This document shows, piece after piece, positions 17,918 through 26,105 of a DNA stretch of 52,431 nucleotides (its first letter is position 1; the number at the start of each line of letters is the position of its first letter). The position numbers and the translations under genes were made by a program. The DNA is from JANMEX01 sp041751995 (lineage in GTDB: Bacteria; Pseudomonadota; Alphaproteobacteria; Rhizobiales; Rhizobiaceae): contig JBGSHY010000064.1 in NCBI GenBank assembly GCA_041751995.1, positions 1-52,431 of the forward strand, given 5' to 3'. The notes under the pieces were generated by a model. That model was given only the letters and a program-made list of their open reading frames with translations, was not told where the DNA came from and did no database searches.

Positions 17918-18907
17918 ATGCTGCGCTTTGGGCTCTTGGGAGCCGGCCGAATCGGTCAGGTCCACGGCAAGAATATCGCCGCCAATCCGCGCGCCAAACT
18001 GGCTGCGCTTTATGATCCATTCCCGGAAGCCGCCAAGTCGCTCGCTGCGGCGACCGGCGCGGAAATCCGCGACATGGACGCCATCATCAATGGCAAGGAC
18101 ATTGATGTCATTGTCGTTTGCACACCGACTGACACCCATGCTGATCTGATCGAGCGTTCGGCCAAGGCCGGCAAGGCGATCTTCTGCGAAAAGCCGGTGG
18201 ATCTGGACGTCAAGCGTGTTGAAAAGACGCTGAAGCTGGTCGAGAAGACCGGTGTTGCGCTGATGGTCGGCTTCAACCGCCGTTTTGACCAGCATTTCGG
18301 CAACCTCAAAGCCCGCATAGACGCCGGTGTTGTCGGCAATGTCGAACTGGTGACCATCCTGTCGCGCGATCCGGGAGCGCCTCCGGTCTCGTACATCGAG
18401 CGCTCGGGCGGCTTGTTCCGTGACATGATGATCCACGATCTCGACATGGCCCGCTTCCTGCTCGGCGAAGAGCCGGTGGAAGTGCATGCTGTTGCCTCAT
18501 CCATCGTCGATCCGGCGATTGGCAAGGCTGGCGATGTTGACACCGCTGCTGTGCTTTTGAAGACAGCATCCGGCAAGATTTGCCAGATCTCCTGCTCACG
18601 CCGCGCCACATACGGCTACGACCAGCGCATCGAAGTGCATGGCTCCAAGGGCCTTTTGACTGCTGGCAACGTGCACGAAACCACGGTGCAGTTCGCTTCC
18701 GCCGCCGGTGTGACCGCCGATCCGGTGCAGAACTTCTTCCTGGAGCGCTACAACCCGGCCTACCAGAACGAGATCAACGCATTCATCGACGCGATTGAAA
18801 ACAAGACGGCGCCAAATCCATCAGGCCTTGACGGCTTGAAGGCGCTGGTTCTGGCGGATGCTGCCACCAAGTCGCACCAGACCGGAAAGCCGGTCAAACT
18901 CGGCTGA
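17918..18907 (+). CDS. iolG: inositol 2-dehydrogenase
   Basis: IolG oxidises myo-inositol to 2-keto-myo-inositol with NAD, the entry step of the pathway. The 329 residues contain the Rossmann motif GLLGAGRIGQVH (5-16) and the EKPVDLD segment with catalytic Lys92. The RDMMIHDLDM segment holds Asp169 and His173, which have the spacing of the known catalytic Asp/His pair. The C-terminal half is the GFO_IDH_MocA substrate domain. The ATG at 17918 is preceded by a CAGGAG ribosome-binding site. The gene is divergent from iolC and ends before a strong terminator hairpin. Confidence 0.97.
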   Translation: MLRFGLLGAGRIGQVHGKNIAANPRAKLAALYDPFPEAAKSLAAATGAEIRDMDAIINGKDIDVIVVCTPTDTHADLIERSAKAGKAIFCEKPVDLDVKRVEKTLKLVEKTGVALMVGFNRRFDQHFGNLKARIDAGVVGNVELVTILSRDPGAPPVSYIERSGGLFRDMMIHDLDMARFLLGEEPVEVHAVASSIVDPAIGKAGDVDTAAVLLKTASGKICQISCSRRATYGYDQRIEVHGSKGLLTAGNVHETTVQFASAAGVTADPVQNFFLERYNPAYQNEINAFIDAIENKTAPNPSGLDGLKALVLADAATKSHQTGKPVKLG

Positions 18908-18925
18908 TACTCCCGCAGCTGAGAC

Positions 18926-18961
18926 AAAGGGTCCGCGCTGCTACCCGGCGCGGGCCCTTTT
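18926..18961. terminator. hairpin terminator between iolG and iolR
   Basis: A 13-bp stem (18926-18938 with 18948-18960, one G-U pair) closes a 9-nt loop. It has AAA on one side and TTTT on the other, so it can terminate both convergent genes. Confidence 0.8.
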
Positions 18962-18974
18962 CCATTTGTAGTCG

Positions 18975-19802
18975 TTATGGAAGCCGAAGCCGGCGCCGCT
19001 CCTCGCCGATACCGATGGCGATGGCATTGGCAAGCGCCATCGTCGCGGTGATTGAGCGGAACCCGGCAAAGTCGCTTTCAGCAATCTCGAACCAAAGCTT
19101 CGACATTGACGTCAGCGGCGAGAAGGCACTGTCGGTGATGGAGACAATCGGCACGCCCGCCCGTTGCAGGATACGCGCATGTTCGATGGTGCCCGACGAA
19201 TAGGGAGCGAAGGATACGGCGAGCGCAGCATCTTTTTTTGTGGCGTAATCCATCATCTCGGGCTCGATGCCGAAAGGGGAAGAGATCAGCTGCGTACGGA
19301 CCTTCATCTTGCCGAGCACATAGGCGAGGTACGTGCTGACCGGAAACGAGCGGCGCTGCGCCAGCAGATAGATTGTATCGGCATTGGCGAGAAGTTTCAC
19401 CGCATCCTCAAAATTCTGCGACGACACGCGGGACACCATTGTGTCAATCGATGCGCTGGCGGCGGCGATGACGCCGGAGAATATCTTGTTGACGCCGTTG
19501 TCACCCATGGTCTCCATGATGGTCTCAAGGCGGTCGTCGTAGCTGGACCCACGCTCACGCAGGCGCTCGCGGAACACTGTCTGCAAATCCGAAAACCCGT
19601 CATAGCCGATGGCTTGCGCGAAGCGAACCAGCGTCGATGGCTGCACGCCGGAACTGTCGGCAATCGATGCCGCCGTGCCGAAGGCAATTTCGTCGGGATT
19701 GTCGAGCGCGAACACCGCGACCTGAGCAAGGCGCTTGGGCAGGTTCGGCTTGCGGTCCATGATCAGTGATTTCAGAGTCTGGTAGTCGCGCGGCGGTTTC
19801 AT
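18975..19802 (-). CDS. iolR: RpiR family transcriptional repressor of inositol catabolism
   Basis: The 275-residue protein has an N-terminal RpiR helix-turn-helix (about 15-90, with AASIADSSGVQPSTLVRFAQAIGYDGFSDLQ). A SIS sugar-phosphate-binding domain follows (about 125-255, with YLLAQRRSFPVSTYLAY and the ITDSAFSPL loop). It is called IolR because it lies beside the iol genes and carries an operator of the expected form upstream. The frame is open to 19994, but that would overlap the operator and the next gene. The ATG at 19802 with an AGGGA ribosome-binding site is preferred. It is convergent with iolG and divergent from the LysR gene. Confidence 0.9.
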   Translation of the reverse strand: MKPPRDYQTLKSLIMDRKPNLPKRLAQVAVFALDNPDEIAFGTAASIADSSGVQPSTLVRFAQAIGYDGFSDLQTVFRERLRERGSSYDDRLETIMETMGDNGVNKIFSGVIAAASASIDTMVSRVSSQNFEDAVKLLANADTIYLLAQRRSFPVSTYLAYVLGKMKVRTQLISSPFGIEPEMMDYATKKDAALAVSFAPYSSGTIEHARILQRAGVPIVSITDSAFSPLTSMSKLWFEIAESDFAGFRSITATMALANAIAIGIGEERRRLRLP

Positions 19803-19838
19803 GCTGTCCCTGTATGTCACTGACGGATTGCAATGATT

Positions 19839-19854
19839 TGGAAGGAAAATTCCA
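19839..19854. promoter_or_regulatory. IolR autoregulatory operator candidate
   Basis: A perfect TGGAA-N6-TTCCA inverted repeat lies 37 nt upstream of the iolR start. It is the clearest instance of the GGAA-N6-TTCC motif in the iol region and suggests that IolR represses its own gene. Confidence 0.7.
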
Positions 19855-19983
19855 CAAAACGCAAGTGTGTTCCAAAACCCCTCGGCAGTCTTTTGCTTTA
19901 GACTTCTGACTGCGGTGCGAAGCGCAGGACAAATGTCGTGTGTCACGGACTTGCCTTCCTCTGCCTTATCGACAAGATGCGGC

Positions 19984-20907
19984 ATGGCCTTCACTCTGCG
20001 TCAGCTTCAATATTTCGTTGCCGTTGCCGAAAACGGCACGGTGTCCGGCGCTGCGCACAATCTGGCGATTTCGCAATCGTCAGTAACCGAAGCCATCAAG
20101 GATCTGGAGGGCGATCTTGGCGTGCAGCTTTTCGACCGCCATGCGCGTGGTCTGGCGATCACCCACAAGGGCCAGCAGTTCCTGCGCCACGCGACACGCA
20201 TTTTGACCGATGTTTCGGATGCCAAACGCACTTTGGCGGACGATCCGGGGGTAAAGGCCGGGAGACTGCAGCTTGGTGTCACATCGCTGGTCGCCGGTTA
20301 TGTGCTGTCAGATGTTCTGTCGCGCTACCGCCGCGCCTATCCGGAAACGCAGGTCTCGGCCATCGAGGACAATGGCGAGTATCTGGAACATCTGCTGATC
20401 GGCGGCGAACTCGATGTGGCGGTGATGGTGACATCCAATCTTCGTGATCGAATGGCGTTGCAGGCCGAAATACTGGAAGTCTCGCCTTACCGGCTTTGGC
20501 TGCCGATTTCACACCGATTGTCGTCAGCGGATTCGATTTCGATGAGCGACATTTCCCAAGAACCGTTGATCATGCTCACAGTGGATGAAATCGAAGAGAA
20601 CACCGGCAAGTTGATGGCGGCTTTCGGCGCACGGCCGAATGTCGCGTTCCGCACCCGTTCGGTTGAAGCCGTGCGTTCGCTGGTCGCCACTGGCGCTGGC
20701 ATCGCGCTGTTGCCGGACCTAGTTTACCGCCCATGGTCGCTGGAAGGCGACCGAATTGAAAGCCGCGATGTTTCGGGCCAGCTTCCGGCGGTTCAAGTTG
20801 GCATTGTCTGGCGCAAAGGGTCGGGTCTGCCGGAAACGGCGCGGGATTTCATCAAGGTCGCGCAGTTGCACCGGAGCGGGCGGGGCAGGTCTGAACGGTC
20901 GGCTTGA
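19984..20907 (+). CDS. LysR family transcriptional regulator
   Basis: The 307-residue protein from the ATG at 19984 begins with the LysR helix-turn-helix (FTLRQLQYFVAVAENGTVSG, then LAISQSSVTEAIKDLEGDLG) over residues about 2-60. A linker and a type 2 periplasmic-binding effector domain follow (about 90-295). The frame is open 39 codons further, but those overlap the iolR promoter region and are not LysR-like. The divergent neighbour is iolR, 181 nt away, and the gene is convergent with a glycosyltransferase 18 nt downstream. Neither partner suggests the inducer, and the next operon (ydcS) is beyond the glycosyltransferase. Confidence 0.9.
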   Translation: MAFTLRQLQYFVAVAENGTVSGAAHNLAISQSSVTEAIKDLEGDLGVQLFDRHARGLAITHKGQQFLRHATRILTDVSDAKRTLADDPGVKAGRLQLGVTSLVAGYVLSDVLSRYRRAYPETQVSAIEDNGEYLEHLLIGGELDVAVMVTSNLRDRMALQAEILEVSPYRLWLPISHRLSSADSISMSDISQEPLIMLTVDEIEENTGKLMAAFGARPNVAFRTRSVEAVRSLVATGAGIALLPDLVYRPWSLEGDRIESRDVSGQLPAVQVGIVWRKGSGLPETARDFIKVAQLHRSGRGRSERSA

Positions 20908-20925
20908 TCCGCACTGTGAGATCGT

Positions 20926-21798
20926 TCAGGCTTTCAGGCGAAACCTGAGGGCCTTGGATGCAAAGCTGATGACGGACTCATCCTTTTCCGCGTTCATTGT
21001 CTTCTCAAATTCAAGATGCCAGGCGAGATCCCGCTTGGCTGCAGTCGACGCATCGCCGCGGGCAACTTTCTGATGCAGGTCCTCCATTGAACGGGACCAA
21101 TAGTGATTGATGCGCAGAACGTCCAGAACCGGCGCTTGCTCCCTCTCCAATTCGCGACGCTCTGTATCGACGCTTTTGCCGCGCCAAAATTTCATTTCGT
21201 GGACTCCACCCTTGTAAACATGGCGGGGATTGGCAATGGTTTTGACGGTTGAACAGCTTAGGAGCGCGCGGCTTGTGTAGGCCAGAGGAACTGGCAAATC
21301 CGGACGCTTTGCATGCCCGGATGCGCCAAAGAACGCTTGCCAGACATGCACGCCCGGAAATCGGCGATAGGGCAGCAGCGTGTCGCCAAGCCGCGCGCCA
21401 TTTGCCGGAAATAAAAATTCGTCAATATCAATGAATGCAATCCAGTGCGCGTCCTGCCAGTGATGTTTCAAGCAATGGCGATAGGCCGGCAACTGTCCGA
21501 CCTCCACAGGCCAGTCATACAGAACGACCGTACCGTCTTGAACGAACGGCGCCAAAACCTCACGAAAATTGTCTGCCGAAAAATTGTTGTATAGGTAGAA
21601 TATGGAGACTCCTGCCTCGCGATGAAATGCAATCCAGTCTGCAAGAAATGGAGCTTCTTCACGGAAAATCGCACATATTGCCACTTCATGCGGCGCAGCT
21701 TTGTACGCCCGCCAGTCGCGGTAACGCGCCCGCAAGGCAAATGGCATCCGCAAGATTTCCCGTGCCTTTTGCCTGAACATCCTGTGTCCCCGTTTCAT
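20926..21798 (-). CDS. glycosyltransferase family 2 (Glyco_tranf_2_4 / GT92-like)
   Basis: The 290-residue cytoplasmic protein resembles family 2/92 glycosyltransferases. It begins its domain with EVAICAIFREEAPFLADWIAFH (about 37-58). The central WIAFIDIDEFLFP segment (about 119-131) holds the metal-binding DID (DxD) motif. The C-terminal part includes RINHYWSRSMEDLHQKVARGD, which is typical. It has no signal peptide or membrane segment. It probably adds a sugar to a surface polysaccharide, but acceptor and donor are unknown. It is a lone gene between a LysR regulator and the ydc operon, and no other polysaccharide genes are nearby. Confidence 0.85.
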   Translation of the reverse strand: MKRGHRMFRQKAREILRMPFALRARYRDWRAYKAAPHEVAICAIFREEAPFLADWIAFHREAGVSIFYLYNNFSADNFREVLAPFVQDGTVVLYDWPVEVGQLPAYRHCLKHHWQDAHWIAFIDIDEFLFPANGARLGDTLLPYRRFPGVHVWQAFFGASGHAKRPDLPVPLAYTSRALLSCSTVKTIANPRHVYKGGVHEMKFWRGKSVDTERRELEREQAPVLDVLRINHYWSRSMEDLHQKVARGDASTAAKRDLAWHLEFEKTMNAEKDESVISFASKALRFRLKA

Positions 21799-22009
21799 TT
21801 TCCACTAGGCGGATTCTTTCAGACTGTCGACTGCGCATGGCTGTGGTTTACGACGCTTCTCGCCGCGCTTTCGGAAATTCCGATAGATCAATTCTGAATT
21901 ATGAATTTGCGAAAGCTCGAATTTTGCTGAATTCTGCCGGCATGGGATGAAGCTCGCCTCTGACTCAGGGGCAAAGGAACGGCGCATCCTTTGGTCAAGG
22001 GAGATTTTC

Positions 22010-23182
22010 ATGAAAAAGATTCTGAATAGCTGCACCGCAATTGCGTTGACGATGGCGTTCACCGCCCCGGCTTCCGCCGAAATGATGAAAGAACTCGGCA
22101 AAGGCGAAGGCGCGGTCAACATTGTCGCCTGGGCCGGTTACATTGAGCGCGGCGAGACTGACAAGGCCTATGACTGGGTCACCGAATTTGAAAAGGCGAC
22201 TTCCTGCAAGGTCTCCGTGAAGACCGCCGCGACCTCTGACGAAATGGTCGCACTGATGAATGAAGGCGGGTTCGATCTGGTCACCGCCTCGGGCGATGCC
22301 TCGCTTCGCCTTGTTGCTGGCAAGCGCGTTCAGGAGATCAACACCGCGCTGATCCCGTCATGGTCCACCATTGACCCGCGCCTGCAGGATGCGCCGTGGC
22401 ACACTGTCGATGGCAAACACTTCGGCACGCCTTATGTCTGGGGCGCAAACGTTTTGATGTACAACACCAACGCTTTCAAGGAAGCGCCGAAGAGCTGGAA
22501 AGTCGTATTCGAGGAAATGACCCTTGACGACGGCAAGTCCAACAAGGGCCGCGTCCAGGCCTATGACGGCCCGATCCACATTGCCGACGCCGCCAACTAT
22601 CTGATGTTCCACAAGCCGGAACTTGGCATCAAGGATCCGTACGAGCTGAACGAAGACCAGTACAAGGCGGCGCTTGATCTCTTGCGCGTCCAGCGCACGC
22701 TGGTCGGCCGTTACTGGCATGACGCGTTCATCCAGATGGATGACTTCAAGAACGAGGGCGTTGTCGCCTCCGGCTCCTGGCCGTTCCAGGTGAACGTGCT
22801 TGCCGCTGACAAGGATGCCATGGCCAAGACGCCGATCGCCTCAACTTTCCCGGAAGAGGGCATCACCGGCTGGGCAGACACCACCATGCTTCATGCTGAA
22901 GCCGAACATCCGAACTGCGCCTACATGTGGATGGAACATTCGCTGTCGCCGAAAGTGCAGGGTGACGTGTCCGCTTGGTTTGGCACGGTGCCGTCCGTTC
23001 CGGCCGCTTGCAAGGGCAATGCGCTTCTGACCGATGCGGGCTGCGCTGCAAATGGCGGCGACAAGTTCGAGCAGATCAAGTTCTGGAAGACCCCGCAGAC
23101 CAAGTGCGCGACACAGGGTGATGCCTGCGTGCCGTATTATCGCTGGGTTTCCGACTATATCGGCGTCATCGGCGGGCGTTAA
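22010..23182 (+). CDS. ydcS: polyamine-type ABC transporter substrate-binding protein YdcS
   Basis: This periplasmic binding protein has 390 residues. A signal peptide at 1-23 ends in ASA, and the mature start is at Glu24. Conserved blocks recall E. coli YdcS closely: WAGYIERGETDKAYDWVTEFE, KTAATSDEMVALM, DLVTASGDASLRL and GVVASGSWPFQ. The chosen ATG at 22010 follows an AAGGGAGA ribosome-binding site. The longer frame from 21947 would place 21 unlikely residues before the signal peptide. It leads an operon with ydcT, ydcU, ydcV and patD in the E. coli ydcSTUVW order. Putrescine or a related polyamine is the likely substrate by context. Confidence 0.95.
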   Translation: MKKILNSCTAIALTMAFTAPASAEMMKELGKGEGAVNIVAWAGYIERGETDKAYDWVTEFEKATSCKVSVKTAATSDEMVALMNEGGFDLVTASGDASLRLVAGKRVQEINTALIPSWSTIDPRLQDAPWHTVDGKHFGTPYVWGANVLMYNTNAFKEAPKSWKVVFEEMTLDDGKSNKGRVQAYDGPIHIADAANYLMFHKPELGIKDPYELNEDQYKAALDLLRVQRTLVGRYWHDAFIQMDDFKNEGVVASGSWPFQVNVLAADKDAMAKTPIASTFPEEGITGWADTTMLHAEAEHPNCAYMWMEHSLSPKVQGDVSAWFGTVPSVPAACKGNALLTDAGCAANGGDKFEQIKFWKTPQTKCATQGDACVPYYRWVSDYIGVIGGR

Positions 23183-23185
23183 AAT

Positions 23186-23216
23186 CCGCGCTGCTGGCCA
23201 ACTGGCGCGGCCGTTT
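23186..23216 (+). terminator. terminator-like hairpin after ydcS
   Basis: CCGCGC (23186-23191) pairs with GCGCGG (23205-23210) around a loop, followed by CCGTTTT. It lies inside the operon directly after the binding-protein gene, so it may act as a partial terminator or mRNA stabiliser. A REP-like repeat follows at once. Confidence 0.55.
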
Positions 23217-23266
23217 TGCGCTTCCGGTGCTCACGTACTTAAGTACGCTCCGCTCCGGTTCTCAAA
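23217..23266 (+). repeat. REP-like palindromic repeat, copy 1
   Basis: A 50-nt unit carries a perfect 14-bp palindrome, CGTACTTAAGTACG, at 23234-23247. It is flanked by CCGG-containing arms on each side that can pair again below an internal loop. A second copy lies in opposite orientation at 42852-42901. The two differ by a few substitutions and one single-base indel. I recall similar GTGCTCACGTACT-type units as widespread in Rhizobiales genomes. Confidence 0.8.
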
Positions 23267-23347
23267 CCGACTCACCATTTGACGCAGCATCCCGAATTTT
23301 TGCAGCGGCGCATCCTGGTTTCGCCGCTGCCATTTCAGGACGATACA

Positions 23348-24346
23348 ATGACCATTGCTGTCAAATTTGATGCCGTTTCCCGGCATTTCGGTGCTGTGCG
23401 CGCTGTCGATGCCGTTGATCTGGAAATTGGCGAAGGCGAGTTCTTCGCAATGCTCGGGCCGTCGGGATCGGGCAAGACGACGTGCCTGAGGCTGATTGCC
23501 GGGTTTGAGCAGCCGACCTCCGGCCATATCGAGATTTTCGGCGAACGCGCCGAAGGCGTGCCGCCGTATCGGCGCAATGTGAACACGGTTTTTCAGGACT
23601 ATGCGCTGTTTCCGCATCTCTCGGTCCTCGACAACGTCGCCTATGGCCTGATGGTCAAGGGTGTGGACAAGGCTGCCCGCCACAAGGCGGCGGAAGATGC
23701 GTTGGCGATGGTCAAGTTGCCAGGATACGGCGCGCGCAAACCCTCGCAGCTTTCCGGCGGCCAGCGCCAGCGGGTGGCGCTTGCCCGGGCGCTGGTCAAC
23801 AAGCCGCGCGTGCTTTTGCTTGACGAGCCGCTCGGCGCGCTTGACCTGAAGTTGCGTGAGCAAATGCAGGAGGAACTGAAAACCCTGCAGAAGTCGCTCG
23901 GCATCACCTTCATTTTCGTCACCCACGATCAGGGCGAGGCCTTGTCGATGGCCGACCGCGTGGCTGTGTTCAATGACGGCAAAATCGTTCAAGCAGGATC
24001 GCCTGCCGAGGTCTACGGCAAGCCGCGCACCAAATTTGTCGCCGATTTTGTTGGGTCGTCAAACGTCCTGTCTCCGGACCTGACAGAAAAAGTTTCCGGC
24101 CAGCGCCGATGGTCGAGCTTGCGGCCGGAACAGGTCACGCTTGGCTCGTCAAAGGACAAGGGGTTGCTTGAGGCCCGAATGGTGGCGGCACATTACCTCG
24201 GCTCCACGACTCGCATTGTCACGGAAGCCGGCGGCCAGCGCATCGCCGGTATTGTCCAGGCCGGGCAAAGCGTGCCGGAATCCGGAACGGCTGTGCAGCT
24301 TGCATTTGACAAATCTGCCCTGCATTTCCTGGAAGATCAGCCATGA
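23348..24346 (+). CDS. ydcT: polyamine-type ABC transporter ATP-binding protein YdcT
   Basis: The 332-residue ATPase energises uptake by the YdcS/U/V system. Walker A is GPSGSGKTT at 37-45, the ABC signature LSGGQRQRVALARA starts at 135, Walker B is LLLDE at 156-160 followed by PLGALD, and the H-loop lies in VTHDQGEA. A C-terminal TOBE domain (about 255-330) is present, as in PotA. The frame is open to 23279, but the ATG at 23348 begins the conserved VKFDAVSRHFG segment. Its stop overlaps the ydcU start (ATGA). Confidence 0.95.
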   Translation: MTIAVKFDAVSRHFGAVRAVDAVDLEIGEGEFFAMLGPSGSGKTTCLRLIAGFEQPTSGHIEIFGERAEGVPPYRRNVNTVFQDYALFPHLSVLDNVAYGLMVKGVDKAARHKAAEDALAMVKLPGYGARKPSQLSGGQRQRVALARALVNKPRVLLLDEPLGALDLKLREQMQEELKTLQKSLGITFIFVTHDQGEALSMADRVAVFNDGKIVQAGSPAEVYGKPRTKFVADFVGSSNVLSPDLTEKVSGQRRWSSLRPEQVTLGSSKDKGLLEARMVAAHYLGSTTRIVTEAGGQRIAGIVQAGQSVPESGTAVQLAFDKSALHFLEDQP

Positions 24347-25281
24347 GCGCGGTTGTTGACAGTGCCAATCACGGCGTGACCGGGCGGCTGGCGGACCAGC
24401 TCTGGCGCAAGCCGAAGCTGCTGCTCGCCTCGCTGCTGGCATTGCCGCTCGGCTGGCTGATCATTGTCTACATCGGCTCGCTTGTCGCGTTGTTATGGCA
24501 GAGTTTCTATTCGATTGATGAAATGTCCGGTCTCGTCGTGCCGGAGTTCACCCTCAAAACCTATGGCGAACTGTTTACGCCTTCCAACCTCGACATCATC
24601 CTGCGCACGCTGCTGATGTCGGCGGCGGTGACGCTTGCCTGCGCCATTCTTGCCTTTCCCATCGCCTATTTCGCCGCGCGTTATGCCAAGGGCAAATGGA
24701 AGGCACTGTTCTACCTCGGCGTCATGATGCCGCTGTGGTCGAGCTATCTGGTGAAAGTCTATGCCTGGAAACTGATCCTTGCCAAGGAAGGCATTTTGAC
24801 CTGGATATTTGACAAGCTGCACCTGACCTTCCTGCTGGATGCATTGCTGGCCATCCCGGTGATCGGCGGCAATTCGCTGTCGGTTTCCTATATCGGCACG
24901 TTCATGGTGTTCGTCTATGTCTGGATTCCATTCATGATCCTGCCGGTGCAGGCGTCGCTAGAGCGCGTGCCGGGCAATCTGATCGAGGCCTCCGCCGATC
25001 TTGGCGCTAATGGCGGACAGACATTCCGAAACGTGATTTTCCCGCTGGCGCTGCCGGGCATCATCGCCGGTTCCATCTTCACCTTTTCGCTGACGATGGG
25101 CGATTACATCATCCCGCAAATCATCGGCTCCTCGCGCCTGTTCATCGGGCAGGCGGTCTATGCGCAGCAGGGAACGGCCGGAAACATTCCGCTTGCCGCG
25201 GCATTGACGGTGGTGCCGGTTGTGATCATGGGCATTTATCTCACGATTGCCAAACGGATGGGGGCGTTCGATGCGCTCTGA
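24343..25281 (+). CDS. ydcU: polyamine-type ABC transporter permease YdcU
   Basis: The 312-residue inner-membrane permease has six predicted helices starting at about residue 27. The binding-protein-dependent loop includes EASADLGANGGQTFRNVIFPLALPGI (about 207-232), the EAA motif that docks onto the ATPase. It is of the PotB type by length and order. The start overlaps the ydcT stop, and the ydcV start overlaps its own end by 11 nt, so all three are translationally coupled. Confidence 0.94.
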   Translation: MSAVVDSANHGVTGRLADQLWRKPKLLLASLLALPLGWLIIVYIGSLVALLWQSFYSIDEMSGLVVPEFTLKTYGELFTPSNLDIILRTLLMSAAVTLACAILAFPIAYFAARYAKGKWKALFYLGVMMPLWSSYLVKVYAWKLILAKEGILTWIFDKLHLTFLLDALLAIPVIGGNSLSVSYIGTFMVFVYVWIPFMILPVQASLERVPGNLIEASADLGANGGQTFRNVIFPLALPGIIAGSIFTFSLTMGDYIIPQIIGSSRLFIGQAVYAQQGTAGNIPLAAALTVVPVVIMGIYLTIAKRMGAFDAL

Positions 25282-26086
25282 CAAGGACAACCAAGCACCC
25301 CTCTGGCTGAAACTTGCCGCCGCTGGCGGGCTTGCGTTCATGCATCTCCCGATCCTGTTGATCTTCCTTTATGCCTTCACCACGGAAGACAAGAGCTACG
25401 TGTTTCCACCGCCCGGTCTGACCACGCAGTGGTTTGGCATCGCCTGGAACCGTCCCGACGTGCGTGAGGCGCTGTGGCTGTCGGTCAAGGTCGCGAGCAT
25501 CGCCACGGTGATCGCCCTGGTGCTCGGCACGATGCTGGCTGCGGCGGTGTCGCGGTCGAAGTTCTTCGGGCGCGAGACCATTTCGCTTTTGGTCATTTTG
25601 CCGATTGCACTGCCCGGCATCATCACCGGCATTTCGCTACGTTCGGCTTTCGGCCTGATGGACATTCCTTTCTCGATCTGGACGGTCATTCTGGGCCACG
25701 CCACTTTCTGCATTGTCGTGGTCTACAACAATGCCGTGGCGCGGTTCCGGCGGGTTTCCGGATCGCTGGTCGAGGCGTCAATGGATCTTGGCGCGGACGG
25801 CTTCCAGACCTTCCGCCATGTCATCCTGCCCAACATTTCCACCGCGCTGCTTGCCGGCGGCATGCTGGCCTTTGCGCTGTCGTTCGATGAAGTCATCGTC
25901 ACCACCTTCACCGCTGGGCAGCAGCAGACGCTGCCGATCTGGATGCTCGAAGAACTGGTGCGGCCAAGGCAGCGTCCTGTCACCAACGTGGTCGCCATTG
26001 CGGTGGTGATTGTCACGCTCATTCCCATTCTCGCCGCCTTCTATCTGACCCGCGATGGCGATCAGGTGGCGGGCCAGGGCAAATAA
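25271..26086 (+). CDS. ydcV: polyamine-type ABC transporter permease YdcV
   Basis: The second permease (271 residues, PotC type) has six predicted helices. Its EAA loop is EASMDLGADGFQTFRHVILPNI (about 168-190). The ATG at 25271 starts MRSDKDNQAP directly before the first membrane helix and overlaps ydcU by 11 nt. An upstream frame opening at 25247 would add eight residues deep in ydcU and is less likely. patD begins 19 nt later. Confidence 0.94.
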   Translation: MRSDKDNQAPLWLKLAAAGGLAFMHLPILLIFLYAFTTEDKSYVFPPPGLTTQWFGIAWNRPDVREALWLSVKVASIATVIALVLGTMLAAAVSRSKFFGRETISLLVILPIALPGIITGISLRSAFGLMDIPFSIWTVILGHATFCIVVVYNNAVARFRRVSGSLVEASMDLGADGFQTFRHVILPNISTALLAGGMLAFALSFDEVIVTTFTAGQQQTLPIWMLEELVRPRQRPVTNVVAIAVVIVTLIPILAAFYLTRDGDQVAGQGK

Positions 26087-26105
26087 TTTACAGAGGAGGT
26101 TTCCC

